Shown: positions 1 through 7,081 of the stretch, piece by piece | How the letters are laid out: the number at the start of each line of letters is the position of its first letter | How positions within the stretch are numbered: the stretch's first letter is position 1 | Source: CAZLPZ01 sp964561535 | Lineage (GTDB): Bacteria; Pseudomonadota; Alphaproteobacteria; Micavibrionales; Micavibrionaceae | NCBI GenBank assembly: GCA_964561535.1 | Contig: CAZLPZ010000045.1 | Span: 1 to 9,583 of the forward strand | Length of the DNA stretch: 9,583 bases | Reading direction: 5' to 3' | The notes under the pieces: model-generated | The model's database searches: none | The model's input: only the letters and a program-made list of their open reading frames with translations | What the model was told of the DNA's origin: nothing | Program-made: the position numbers and the translations under genes

Positions 1-252
1 GCCTATAAGCAAGAAGTTATTGCAAAAGCCAAGGGTGATGCCCAACGATTTATTTCTGTTTATGAATCATACGCTCAAGCCAAAAATGTAACGGCTGAAC
101 GTCTCTATCTGGATACAATCCAAGATATTCTTTCAAATGCTCATACGGTTTTACTCGATGGGAAAGGCGCAAGTAATGCACTCCCCTTTCTCCCTTTAAA
201 TACCGGGTCTTCTTTGCGCGGCACTGTTCCACAACCTCTTAAAGCGGAATAA
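1..252 (+). CDS. hflK: HflK, C-terminal part (FtsH modulator, membrane band-7 protein)
   Basis: Frame 1 is open from the first base to a TAA at 250-252, giving the last 83 codons of a gene whose start lies outside the window. The peptide begins AYKQEVIAKAKGDAQRF and continues through a helical stretch with YAQAKNVTAERLY, which is the usual end of the band-7/SPFH core of HflK, followed by a loose Pro/Gly-rich tail. HflK pairs with HflC in the inner membrane, with the bulk of both in the periplasm, and the complex surrounds and modulates the FtsH protease. The call rests on this C-terminal motif and on the following gene, hflC, which starts only 5 bases after the stop. The gene is cut by the window edge, not broken. 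Confidence 0.9.
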   Translation, partial: AYKQEVIAKAKGDAQRFISVYESYAQAKNVTAERLYLDTIQDILSNAHTVLLDGKGASNALPFLPLNTGSSLRGTVPQPLKAE

Positions 253-257
253 TTATC

Positions 258-1145
258 ATGTCGAATTTTTCATCTCAAAATCCCTATATTCTTGCCGGAC
301 TTGGGGTCTTGGCTTTTTTTATGTTTCTGATTCCTGCCAGTATTTTTACAGTGAATGAAACACAACAGGCGTTGGTATTACAATTCGGAGAAGTTAAACA
401 ACAAATCACTAAACCAGGCCTTGCTTTTAAAATCCCGATGATTCAAGACGTTCGTCTCTTTGATAAACGCATTTTAAATGTAGACCCCCCAAAAGAAGAA
501 GTTTTATTATCGGATCAAAAAAGATTGGTCGTTGATGGCTTTGCTCGTTATCGCATTACCAATATGCTGAAATTTTTTCAGGCTTTGGGCAACGAACAAC
601 GCGCGAATGATCGACTTCAAAATATTATTAACGCTAATTTGCGCAACATCTTGGGTAAAGTTCCTTTGTCTGTTGTCTTGTCTGAAAAACGCGCGACGCT
701 GATGAAAGAAATTCAAGAAGCTGTCAATCACGATGCCGACCGTTTTGGTATTCAAGTCGTCAATGTCCGTATTGTACGCGCCGATTTGCCTGAACAAACG
801 AGCAATTCCATTTACGCCCGTATGAAATCAGAACGTGAACAAGAAGCAACTCAAGCTCGAGCCGAAGGCGCCGAAAAATCGCAAAAAATCCGGGCCGAGG
901 CGGATAAAGAGCGACGCGTTTTGATTGCCGAAGCGCAACAAAAAGCCCAAACTATTATTGGTGAAGGGGATCATGACGCAACCTTAACCTACAGTGCAGC
1001 ATTTGGTCGGGACCCTGAATTTTATGGGTTTTATCGGTCTCTTCAAGCCTATAAAACATCCCTGGCAAAACCAGAAACCACATTGGTCCTCACTCCTGAA
1101 AATGGCTTTTTTAAATATTTTAATCGGCGCTTATCAACACCTTAA
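258..1145 (+). CDS. hflC: HflC, FtsH protease modulator (SPFH/band-7 protein)
   Basis: The 295-aa product has one N-terminal membrane segment (about residues 10-31), then the SPFH/band-7 domain (about 32-190, starting VNETQQALVLQFGE), then a charged Ala/Glu/Arg-rich helix likely to form coiled coil (about 185-235). It ends with the HflC-type C-terminal motif FGRDPEFYGFYRSLQAY (249-265) and LTPENGFFKYF. HflC with HflK forms a periplasm-facing cage around FtsH and limits its access to membrane substrates. The start at 258 lies 5 bases after the hflK stop, so translation is probably coupled; no strong Shine-Dalgarno is seen. The protein is somewhat shorter than the E. coli homologue (334 aa), but all regions are present. 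The Do protease gene begins 13 bases after its stop, which suggests one transcript. Confidence 0.96.
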   Translation: MSNFSSQNPYILAGLGVLAFFMFLIPASIFTVNETQQALVLQFGEVKQQITKPGLAFKIPMIQDVRLFDKRILNVDPPKEEVLLSDQKRLVVDGFARYRITNMLKFFQALGNEQRANDRLQNIINANLRNILGKVPLSVVLSEKRATLMKEIQEAVNHDADRFGIQVVNVRIVRADLPEQTSNSIYARMKSEREQEATQARAEGAEKSQKIRAEADKERRVLIAEAQQKAQTIIGEGDHDATLTYSAAFGRDPEFYGFYRSLQAYKTSLAKPETTLVLTPENGFFKYFNRRLSTP

Positions 1146-1158
1146 GAAAATATCAGAC

Positions 1159-2688
1159 ATGCACCAAAAAAATTTCAAAAGAATAATACCCGTTTTACTT
1201 TTATCCGTGATTTTCGGGACCACCCCGGCGGCACATGCGGGCGATTTATCGTTTGGATTTGGAAAGCGTACCGACACTGTTGCCATCTCATCCCCCCCCA
1301 CCTCATTTGCAGATCTCGCCGAAAAATTATTACCCACTGTTGTCAATATTTCGTCGTCACAAAAAGCATTAACAGCAGCGGATATGCCCGACATGCCCGA
1401 ATTTCCACCCGGATCCCCTTTTGAAGAATTTTTTCAAGATTTTATGGATAAGCGTGGGAATGGCGATGGGCTAATTGCACCCCAGGCGTCACTTGGATCC
1501 GGCGTTATGATCGATGCGGCAAAAGGTATTATCATTACAAATAATCATGTTATCAAAGACGCTGATCAAATCCGTGTCACTTTCCACAACGATAAAACAT
1601 TACCCGCAAAAGTCCTGGGGATTGACGAAAAAATTGATCTTGCTGTTTTACAAGTTGACGTCAAAGGCCACTCATTTTCATCAGCGCCTTTTGGCAATAG
1701 CGATATCATGCGCGTTGGCGATTGGATTGTCGCTATTGGCAATCCATTCGGATTAGGGGGAACGGTCACCACCGGAATCATTTCGGCACGTGCGCGAGAT
1801 ATTCAATCAGGTCCTTATGATGATTACATTCAAACCGATGCTTCCATCAATCGCGGCAATTCGGGCGGCCCGATGTTTAATTTAAAAGGTGAAATTATCG
1901 GTATCAACACGGCGATTTTTTCCCCAAGCGGCGGGTCAGTCGGCATTGGATTTGCCATTCCTTCGGCGCTCGTGAAACCCGTCGCCGATCAAATCGTCAA
2001 ATACGGCCATACTAAGCGCGGATGGATTGGCGTGCGCATTCAATCTGTCACGGATGATATCGCAGAGAGTTTAGGATTGGGGTCCGTACGCGGCGCGTTG
2101 GTTGCAGGCGTCACGCCCAAGGGCCCGGCCGAGGCCGCTGGATTAAAACCCGGCGATATCGTCACCGATTATAACGGCCAAAAATTAGGTGCCATGAAAC
2201 AATTACCGCGACTGGTCGCCGACACCATGCCAGATACGACCGGCACCTTGACCATTTGGCGCGACGGTAAAAAAATGACCCTGTCCGTTAAAATTGCCGA
2301 ACTGGAACGGGCCGAAGCCGATGGGTTAATCACGGGAGAAAAGCCGAAAAAAGCCGATGATAAAACCAACAGTGACGGCATTGATATCCCCGGCACCGGA
2401 TTAAAGCTGGGGATCATCACGGCGCAAGACCGCGACGAAATGGAATTGCCGGACGGAACGAACGGCGTCATTATTTTGGCCATCAAACCCGATTCTGAAG
2501 CTGCCCAAAAGGGTCTGGAGCTGGGGGATATCATCATTGAAATCAACCAGAAAAAAGTCACCGACCCGGCAGAAGTCGACCGCATCATCCGCACCGCGAA
2601 AAAAGATGGCAAATCATCGGTATTATTGTTGGTCGATGCGCAAGGCAAGGGCGATGTGCGATTTGTGGCGTTAAAGGTTGGGAAGTAA
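1159..2688 (+). CDS. degP: Periplasmic Do/HtrA-family serine protease (DegP/MucD-like)
   Basis: The 509-aa product is a periplasmic protease and chaperone for misfolded envelope proteins. I chose the ATG at 1159, not in-frame ATGs further upstream (from 994), because it avoids a long overlap with hflC and puts a signal peptide at the N-terminus: basic MHQKNFKR, a hydrophobic core, and an Ala-His-Ala cleavage site after residue 27. The trypsin-like domain has the triad His130 (TNNHVI), Asp160 (DLAVLQV) and Ser235 (GNSGGP); the 30 and 75 residue spacings equal those of E. coli DegP. PDZ1 spans about 287-380, a Lys/Asp-rich linker follows, and PDZ2 spans about 413-509. The gene follows hflC by 13 bases, the common alphaproteobacterial order. 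Whether it is orthologous to DegP, DegQ or MucD cannot be decided here. Confidence 0.95.
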   Translation: MHQKNFKRIIPVLLLSVIFGTTPAAHAGDLSFGFGKRTDTVAISSPPTSFADLAEKLLPTVVNISSSQKALTAADMPDMPEFPPGSPFEEFFQDFMDKRGNGDGLIAPQASLGSGVMIDAAKGIIITNNHVIKDADQIRVTFHNDKTLPAKVLGIDEKIDLAVLQVDVKGHSFSSAPFGNSDIMRVGDWIVAIGNPFGLGGTVTTGIISARARDIQSGPYDDYIQTDASINRGNSGGPMFNLKGEIIGINTAIFSPSGGSVGIGFAIPSALVKPVADQIVKYGHTKRGWIGVRIQSVTDDIAESLGLGSVRGALVAGVTPKGPAEAAGLKPGDIVTDYNGQKLGAMKQLPRLVADTMPDTTGTLTIWRDGKKMTLSVKIAELERAEADGLITGEKPKKADDKTNSDGIDIPGTGLKLGIITAQDRDEMELPDGTNGVIILAIKPDSEAAQKGLELGDIIIEINQKKVTDPAEVDRIIRTAKKDGKSSVLLLVDAQGKGDVRFVALKVGK

Positions 2689-2694
2689 AAAACT

Positions 2695-2737
2695 GTCATC
2701 CCGGGCGGGACCAGCGGCGTCATCTTCGGACTTTTTT
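2695..2737. repeat. Possible relic of a dispersed GTCATCCCGGG-type intergenic repeat
   Basis: The 66-base gap after the Do protease is GC-rich and begins TGTCATCCCGGGCGGGACC, with a second GTCATC some 20 bases on and a run of six T at 2731-2736. The opening resembles the GTCATCCCGGG-C-x-GACCCGGGAT type of palindromic element scattered in many alphaproteobacterial genomes, but the second arm is not intact. This is a resemblance only. The T-run could also serve transcription termination, although no good stem precedes it. Confidence 0.25.
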
Positions 2738-2754
2738 CAGCGGGTAAAATAAAA

Positions 2755-3297
2755 ATGAACTTGTATCGATTCAGTCCGATTAAAACCGAAGGTGACCTTT
2801 ATCAAGCAATCCATCATCTACATCACGAATCTTACCAACTCTGTTTTTCATCATTCGGTCGCTTTCTACCGAACAGTGGGAATGCCGGTATTTTCTGCCA
2901 TTACCCCGATGAATATTCTTTTTTAACCGATATACGCTTACGGTTGACACAACCCGGGGATCATCCAAACCAGAAATATTTTACCCTGCATACGCCTATC
3001 AATATTCCGGCAACCGCCGAAATCCCGACGGCCGTTTACACGCATCTGTATATTCGCGCGCCAGACCCTTATCGGCATCATGTGGGGGATATCGATTTTT
3101 ATTTGCCTTCCAATGAATATACCGTCTTAAAAAAAGATTTATTAAACGGAAAAATAATTCAGAATGCGCGTATTTTCCCACGTGCAGATCTGGATATGAT
3201 TGAATTGTATCATCCCGATATCGATGTATTAGCCTATGTCAGCACACATCAAATGACACAAACAGCTCATATTAAACAACCCCATGGATCGTCATGA
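2755..3297 (+). CDS. Hypothetical protein, 180 aa, family not recognised
   Basis: I do not recognise this protein. It has no signal peptide and no hydrophobic membrane segment, and is rich in His, Tyr and Pro with alternating beta-like stretches (for example TAVYTHLYIRAPDPYRHHVGDIDFYL), so it is probably a soluble cytoplasmic protein. The start at 2755 is the first ATG of the frame; the preceding bases (AGCGGGTAAAATAAAA) offer only a weak ribosome site. Its TGA stop overlaps the ATG of the next small ORF as ATGA (3294-3297), and that ORF overlaps miaA in the same way, so it is probably the first gene of a coupled miaA transcript. Base composition and codon choice look like those of its neighbours, which argues for a resident gene. 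The opposite-strand frames here are shadows. Confidence 0.75.
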   Translation: MNLYRFSPIKTEGDLYQAIHHLHHESYQLCFSSFGRFLPNSGNAGIFCHYPDEYSFLTDIRLRLTQPGDHPNQKYFTLHTPINIPATAEIPTAVYTHLYIRAPDPYRHHVGDIDFYLPSNEYTVLKKDLLNGKIIQNARIFPRADLDMIELYHPDIDVLAYVSTHQMTQTAHIKQPHGSS

Positions 3298-3368
3298 AAA
3301 TTGCGATTTTTCACGGCACAGAAGGGTCGCCCATGGGAAATTGTTTTCCGTGGGCTCATGAATTATGA
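3294..3368 (+). pseudogene. 24-codon remnant of a YdeN/RBBP9-type alpha/beta hydrolase N-terminus
   Basis: An intact short frame runs ATG (3294) to TGA (3366-3368) and encodes MKIAIFHGTEGSPMGNCFPW followed by AHEL. The pattern hydrophobic strand-HGT-x-GSP-x-GN-x-FPW-x-x-EL is the recognisable first strand and oxyanion-loop region of YdeN/RBBP9-type serine hydrolases, which are normally about 180-200 aa. The catalytic Ser, Asp and His would lie in the missing remainder, so no enzyme can be made. It shares ATGA with the gene before it (3294-3297) and ATGA with miaA after it (3365-3368). The simplest reading is an in-place deletion that fused the first codons of a hydrolase gene to the start of miaA, leaving a mini-ORF that now passes ribosomes to miaA. 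A functional small peptide cannot be excluded. Confidence 0.6.
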
Positions 3369-4258
3369 CCTCGCTCTCTAACATCACCATTATTGCTGGC
3401 CCAACGGCCGTTGGGAAATCGGCATTTGCAATGCAGATGGCGCGACAAAAAAACGGCATAATCATCAACGCCGATTCGGTGCAAATCTATGCCGATTTGC
3501 CGATTTTATCCGCGCGTCCGGCGGCGGCCGACGCCTCTGCTGTGCCGCATGCATTATACGGTATTTTGGACCCGGATATTGTGCTGAATGTTCAGGATTA
3601 TACCACGCGTGCGGTTGCAGCAATCAACGCCGCGTGGGCCGCCGGGCAACACCCGATCATTGTCGGCGGCACGGGATTGTATTTAAACGCGTTGGTCAAC
3701 GGCCTCTCGCCCCTGCCCGATGTGCCGGACGATATACGTGCCACCGCCCGCACGATGCAGGCCGAAATGGACAACCCCGCCTTTCACGCGCATTTAACGG
3801 CGATCGACCCCGTGATGGCCGCCCGGTTACGCGCCACAGATACCCAACGATTAATTCGTGCGGTCGAAGTATTTATGAGCACGGGCCGATCACTCGCGTC
3901 GTTTCAAGACGCTCCGCGCGTGCCGCCATTGCCCCACGCCCGGTTTCATAAAATTTTGGTAGACGGTCCGCGGGCCACGTTACGTGCCCGGGCAGAAAGC
4001 CGATTGGGGGACATGATCACAAACGGCATGATTAACGAGGTGGCCGCGTTTCGCGATAAAATTTTACGTGACAGTTTAAACCCAAAATGTCCGCCCACGC
4101 GCGCACTCGGGTACACTGCGTTTGTTGATTATTTAGATGGGGTGATGGATTTAGATACCGCCGTGGCCGCCGCCTTCGCCCAAACAACCCAATATATTAA
4201 GCGACAACAAACCTGGTTCCGACATCAAATGGAATTCGATGAAATTGTGACGATTTGA
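3365..4258 (+). CDS. miaA: tRNA dimethylallyltransferase MiaA
   Basis: The 297-aa enzyme transfers the dimethylallyl group of DMAPP to N6 of A37 in tRNAs that read codons starting with U, which includes the tRNA-Phe at the right end of this window. The ATP-like P-loop GPTAVGKS is at residues 12-19. The catalytic Asp lies in DSVQIY (Asp37, usually DSMQVY), and VGGTGLYLNAL follows at about 100-110. The tRNA-binding region includes RLIRAVEVF, the ALGY motif and the C-terminal YIKRQQTWFRHQ. Length is normal for the family. The ATG at 3365 overlaps the stop of the preceding mini-ORF and has no ribosome site of its own, so it likely depends on translational coupling. It ends 20 bases before the convergent SCP2-type gene. 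Confidence 0.96.
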   Translation: MTSLSNITIIAGPTAVGKSAFAMQMARQKNGIIINADSVQIYADLPILSARPAAADASAVPHALYGILDPDIVLNVQDYTTRAVAAINAAWAAGQHPIIVGGTGLYLNALVNGLSPLPDVPDDIRATARTMQAEMDNPAFHAHLTAIDPVMAARLRATDTQRLIRAVEVFMSTGRSLASFQDAPRVPPLPHARFHKILVDGPRATLRARAESRLGDMITNGMINEVAAFRDKILRDSLNPKCPPTRALGYTAFVDYLDGVMDLDTAVAAAFAQTTQYIKRQQTWFRHQMEFDEIVTI

Positions 4259-4278
4259 ATAAACACAAAAAATCAGGA

Positions 4279-4584
4279 CTAGGTTTCCAGACGGTCTTTT
4301 AACTTCATTGCAAGACCCAACGATCCTTCAATTTTCAATTGCCTCATCATATAAGCAAGATCGGGTGATTTCGTGCCATTCATAAATCCGCGAAATGTTT
4401 CAAGCGAGCACCGAAAAACAGTTTTGGCATCACCCATCCCCCCCGGCGTCGATGTCGCGGGATCAATTGTACCATTATATAAAATTGTACCGTCTTCGTC
4501 AAAATCGAATAAAACCATCGCCTCAATCTTGGGCGATTCTTGAAACTTTGCGCGCACGCGTTCCGCAATTTCAGAAAGATCCAT
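4279..4584 (-). CDS. SCP2 sterol-binding-domain protein
   Basis: The 101-aa product is a single small SCP2-like domain. It has an N-terminal helix (LSEIAERVRAKF), a beta core with FDFDEDGTILYNG, then the family's typical pattern: a conserved Asp/Thr strand, the LETFRGFMNGTKSPDLAYMM helix and the closing LKIEGSLGLAMKLKDRL. Such proteins have a hydrophobic pocket; in alphaproteobacteria they are common, small and soluble, but their ligands are mostly unknown. The start at 4584 is supported by AAGGA at 4593-4597, 8 bases upstream. The gene converges with miaA, with only a 20-base gap and no visible terminator. It lies 74 bases downstream of the membrane-protein gene on the same strand and has its own candidate promoter. 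I infer a lipid-related role from the fold only. Confidence 0.85.
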   Translation of the reverse strand: MDLSEIAERVRAKFQESPKIEAMVLFDFDEDGTILYNGTIDPATSTPGGMGDAKTVFRCSLETFRGFMNGTKSPDLAYMMRQLKIEGSLGLAMKLKDRLET

Positions 4585-4601
4585 AGAGTTTATCCTTAAG
4601 T

Positions 4602-4629
4602 GTTATAAAAACCATCCAGCACAAGACAA
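4602..4629 (-). promoter_or_regulatory. Candidate sigma70-type promoter for the SCP2-domain gene
   Basis: Read on the - strand, TTGTCT (4624-4629) and TATAAC (4602-4607) are separated by 16 bases and resemble -35 and -10 boxes. Transcription would start near 4594-4597, leaving a very short leader in which the AAGGA ribosome site is at or near the 5' end. That tight geometry makes the assignment tentative. Confidence 0.3.
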
Positions 4630-4658
4630 AGACACTTGAAATTTTACCACAAAAAAAC

Positions 4659-5078
4659 TTATTTTCGCTTATATTTTAGGTCATGAATTTTATTTTGTTC
4701 ATGCGGCCGTGAGAACCGTGAAGACGAATGAACCGCTTTAAAAGAAGTTTGAGTATCCACCCGAAACGGCCCCCAACCAAAAATCCATGCCAAAAACAAC
4801 CAGATAAGATATAAAATAGAGGGAATAATGGCATAAGGAAAAACTTTTATCTCAAGATAAGGTTTAACATCATTTTCCCATTCCGCCCCGCGCCCTAAAT
4901 ACTGATTTCTAAATTCCATAAAACTTTGACGATCATACGCCAACCACACATCAAAGGCCGTCGCATATTCATAAGGTTCTGGCCCTCGATGGATTTGCGC
5001 CCGCGTGTAATCAAAATAAGCCACACCCAAAGCCGGTAAAGACAAAAAAAGTAGGGTTAAAAGGATCGAAAGCCGCAT
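4659..5078 (-). CDS. Hypothetical membrane protein, 139 aa, two membrane segments
   Basis: I do not recognise a family. The N-terminus MRLSILLTLLFLSLPALGVAYF (residues 1-22) is a signal anchor or signal peptide. A polar loop of about 55 residues, rich in Tyr, Arg and Glu, follows, then a second hydrophobic segment FPYAIIPSILYLIWLFLAWIFGWGPF (about 80-105), and a basic tail ending DLKYKRK. With a short N-terminal end and a basic C-terminal tail, the loop is predicted to face the periplasm and the tail the cytoplasm. It lies downstream of the mtn operon on the same strand after an AT-rich gap of about 200 bases. Its ATG directly follows the TGA of a 30-codon ORF, suggesting coupled translation. 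No function can be assigned. Confidence 0.75.
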   Translation of the reverse strand: MRLSILLTLLFLSLPALGVAYFDYTRAQIHRGPEPYEYATAFDVWLAYDRQSFMEFRNQYLGRGAEWENDVKPYLEIKVFPYAIIPSILYLIWLFLAWIFGWGPFRVDTQTSFKAVHSSSRFSRPHEQNKIHDLKYKRK

Positions 5079-5171
5079 TCAAAGGTGCCCCGTTAAAAAC
5101 GTCCTGGTCAGGAATTCTTGATCATAACGCAAGATCTCGTCCGGATAAAGCCCAACGGTTAAGGTTAACAT
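5079..5171 (-). CDS. Possible 30-aa leader or small protein ORF abutting the membrane-protein gene
   Basis: A frame runs from the ATG at 5169-5171 to a TGA at 5079-5081 and encodes MLTLTVGLYPDEILRYDQEF followed by LTRTFLTGHL. Its stop is immediately followed, with no spacer, by the ATG of the 139-aa membrane protein (5076-5078), the arrangement expected for translational reinitiation. No strong ribosome site precedes it, only an A-rich stretch. The peptide is mixed polar and hydrophobic, has no signal sequence and matches no family I know. It could be a real small protein, a regulatory leader, the remains of a longer gene, or chance. Confidence 0.35.
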   Translation of the reverse strand: MLTLTVGLYPDEILRYDQEFLTRTFLTGHL

Positions 5172-5234
5172 ATTTTTACGTTATCTGGTACAGCCCCTTA
5201 TATTAAATAATAGCATTATTATTAAAACAGAACT

Positions 5235-5281
5235 ATTCCTTATAATCTAAATTTCGATCGTGTACGGTATCTAAAAGGAAT
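5235..5281 (-). terminator. Weak inverted repeat after mtnA, possible end of the mtn transcript
   Basis: Three bases past the mtnA stop, 7-base arms (ATTCCTT at 5235-5241 and AAGGAAT at 5275-5281) face each other around a 33-base loop containing further partial complementarity (CGATCG near the centre). On the - strand the region is followed by TTTT and AT-rich sequence. The stem is short and AT-rich, so this is a weak terminator candidate. The next gap (5172-5234) is AT-rich and may hold the promoter of the downstream genes, but I see no convincing -35/-10 pair. Confidence 0.2.
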
Positions 5282-5283
5282 CA

Positions 5284-6363
5284 TCAAGCCGCGAGGGTAA
5301 GCCCCAATTGCGCCGCATTCAGGATCCCGCGTTCGGTCACATATGCCGTCACCAAATGCGCCGGAGTGATGTCGAACGCGGGGTTCAGGGCGGTTGATGT
5401 TTCCGGCATCACGCGCACTTGGCCCGTTGTGCCGTTGGGGGTCAGGCCCGGAATAATCGCAACTTCGTCCCCTTTACGATTTTCAATCTCAATCTCGCTG
5501 CCATGTTCAATATTCGGGTCAAACGTTGTGTACGGTAGCGCAACATAAAACGGTACGTTGTGCGCGGTGGCGGCGAGCGCCTTTAAATACGTTCCGACTT
5601 TGTTACACGTATCGCCATTACGGGTCACACGGTCGGCCCCCACGATGCACATATCAACCTGCCCCCGTTGCATCAACAATCCGGCTGCATTATCGGCGAT
5701 AACGGTGTGGGGTACGCCATGTTGACCCAACTCATACGCTGTTAAAAACGCGCCTTGATTACGCGGACGGGTTTCCGATACCCAAATATGAACGGGAATG
5801 CCTGCATCATGCGCCATATACATGGTGGCAAGCGCCGTGCCGTAATCAACGGTTGCGAGCCACCCTGTATTGCAGTGGGTCATAATTTGAACCGGACGGC
5901 CCGGATTTTTATGATAGAGTTCTTCGATAATTTTTTTGCCGTGATTGCCGATTGATTTATTAATCTCGACATCTTCATCGCACAGTTCGGCCGCGCGTTT
6001 AATCGCCGCAGTTAAACGTTGTTCAGGGGGCAGAGGGGAAATGGCCGTCATCATTTGATCGAGCGTCCATTTCAGGTTAACGGCGGTGGGCCGTGCCTCG
6101 ACCAACACTTTATAAGCAGCGGCAAGCCCCGCATCTGTGGGATCTTGACGGGTCGCAAACACCAACCCATACGCCCCCGTCATACCAATTAACGGCGCGC
6201 CGCGCACCCACATATCTTTAATGGCCGTGACCGCATCATCGACAGATGAGAGCGGCACAAATTTCAGTTCCCACGGCAAGAGACGTTGGTCAATGACCCG
6301 TACAGCATTTGCAAAATCATCTGTCGGTGTAATGGAGCGATAGGGGGTGCCGTTGATTTTCAT
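5284..6363 (-). CDS. mtnA: Methylthioribose-1-phosphate isomerase MtnA
   Basis: The 359-aa enzyme isomerises 5-methylthioribose-1-phosphate to methylthioribulose-1-phosphate in the cytoplasm, the first of the four steps encoded by this operon. The eIF2B-like fold is evident from RGAPLIG (residues 54-60), the catalytic Cys164 in HCNTGWLAT and the catalytic Asp244 in VGADRVTRNGD. The 80-residue spacing between these equals that of the characterised Bacillus MtnA (Cys160/Asp240). PYTTFDPNIEHGSEIEIE and the C-terminal TERG motif also match the family, and the length is normal. The start at 6363 has AAGGA 7 bases upstream and overlaps the mtnC stop by four bases (ATGA). It is the last gene of mtnB-mtnD-mtnC-mtnA although it acts first in the pathway. 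Confidence 0.96.
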   Translation of the reverse strand: MKINGTPYRSITPTDDFANAVRVIDQRLLPWELKFVPLSSVDDAVTAIKDMWVRGAPLIGMTGAYGLVFATRQDPTDAGLAAAYKVLVEARPTAVNLKWTLDQMMTAISPLPPEQRLTAAIKRAAELCDEDVEINKSIGNHGKKIIEELYHKNPGRPVQIMTHCNTGWLATVDYGTALATMYMAHDAGIPVHIWVSETRPRNQGAFLTAYELGQHGVPHTVIADNAAGLLMQRGQVDMCIVGADRVTRNGDTCNKVGTYLKALAATAHNVPFYVALPYTTFDPNIEHGSEIEIENRKGDEVAIIPGLTPNGTTGQVRVMPETSTALNPAFDITPAHLVTAYVTERGILNAAQLGLTLAA

Positions 6364-7079
6364 GATTTTTTCCTTAAAAGGGTTTCGTTGTTATTGATCA
6401 CAATATTAATTTCTTGAAAACTTTTTACAAATGGTCGGTCCGATACATCGAACGTATTGCCAGGACGTTGCAGGCCCAAATATTCAAAACCCGCGAATTT
6501 GGCGGCATCAAGTTCATCTGGATTGTCGGATAAAAATAAAATTGATGCGGGAGGATAACCAATTTCTGATGCAATTTTTATATAGGATGATGCTTCTTTT
6601 TTCCCGCCTGTACTCGTATCAAAATAACCCGAGAAATAAGGCGTTAAATCACCAGCCATTGAATACCCAAATAATAATTTTTGGGCCGGAACCGACCCCG
6701 ATGAATACACATAGAGTTTAATGCCGTCTTGATACCAACGTTGAAGTTGTGAAGCTACATCATCAAATATATGACCTTTAAACGCACCTGTTTTATACCC
6801 GTCTTCCCAAATAAGCCCCTGAATATCTTTAAGGGGTTTTATCTTTTTATCCTCATCCATCCACCCGATTAAATAGGTGATGGCCTCATCAATCGAAACG
6901 GTCGGAACATTGTCTTCTTGCGCGATTTGAAAAAAAATATCATCGAGCTGATCAGAATTTTTCCGTACAAAATCTGCTAAATTTTTGCGTGCATAAGGGA
7001 ATAAAACATCATACACAAAAGATACAGATGTTGTTGTGCCTTCAATATCTGTCACCACGGCTTTGATATTTTCATACAT
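6360..7079 (-). CDS. mtnC: Enolase-phosphatase E1, MtnC
   Basis: The 239-aa HAD-superfamily enzyme enolises 2,3-diketo-5-methylthiopentyl-1-phosphate and then removes the phosphate to give the acireductone. HAD motif I is DIEGTT (residues 11-16, nucleophile Asp11 and Glu13), in the E1-specific context followed by SVSFVYDVLFPYA. Motif II is SSGS (126-129), the motif III lysine is in GGKKEASSY (about 159-165), and motif IV is LSDNPDELDAA (183-193). It is a single-polypeptide enolase-phosphatase, unlike the separate mtnW and mtnX genes of Bacillus. The ATG lies 2 bases after the mtnD stop, and its stop overlaps the mtnA start, so coupled translation is likely. The Lys/Asn-rich C-terminus and AT-rich codons make this the most AT-rich gene of the operon. 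Confidence 0.95.
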   Translation of the reverse strand: MYENIKAVVTDIEGTTTSVSFVYDVLFPYARKNLADFVRKNSDQLDDIFFQIAQEDNVPTVSIDEAITYLIGWMDEDKKIKPLKDIQGLIWEDGYKTGAFKGHIFDDVASQLQRWYQDGIKLYVYSSGSVPAQKLLFGYSMAGDLTPYFSGYFDTSTGGKKEASSYIKIASEIGYPPASILFLSDNPDELDAAKFAGFEYLGLQRPGNTFDVSDRPFVKSFQEINIVINNNETLLRKKS

Positions 7080-7081
7080 GT

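Noticed and set aside
994..1158. An extended N-terminus for the Do protease starting at 994
   Set aside because: It would overlap hflC by about 150 bases and bury the signal peptide inside the protein; the ATG at 1159 gives a standard signal sequence and a 13-base gap.
2169..2723. 184-codon - strand frame across the Do protease gene
   Set aside because: Shadow of the strongly supported protease; it is Ser/Pro-rich with no recognisable domain.
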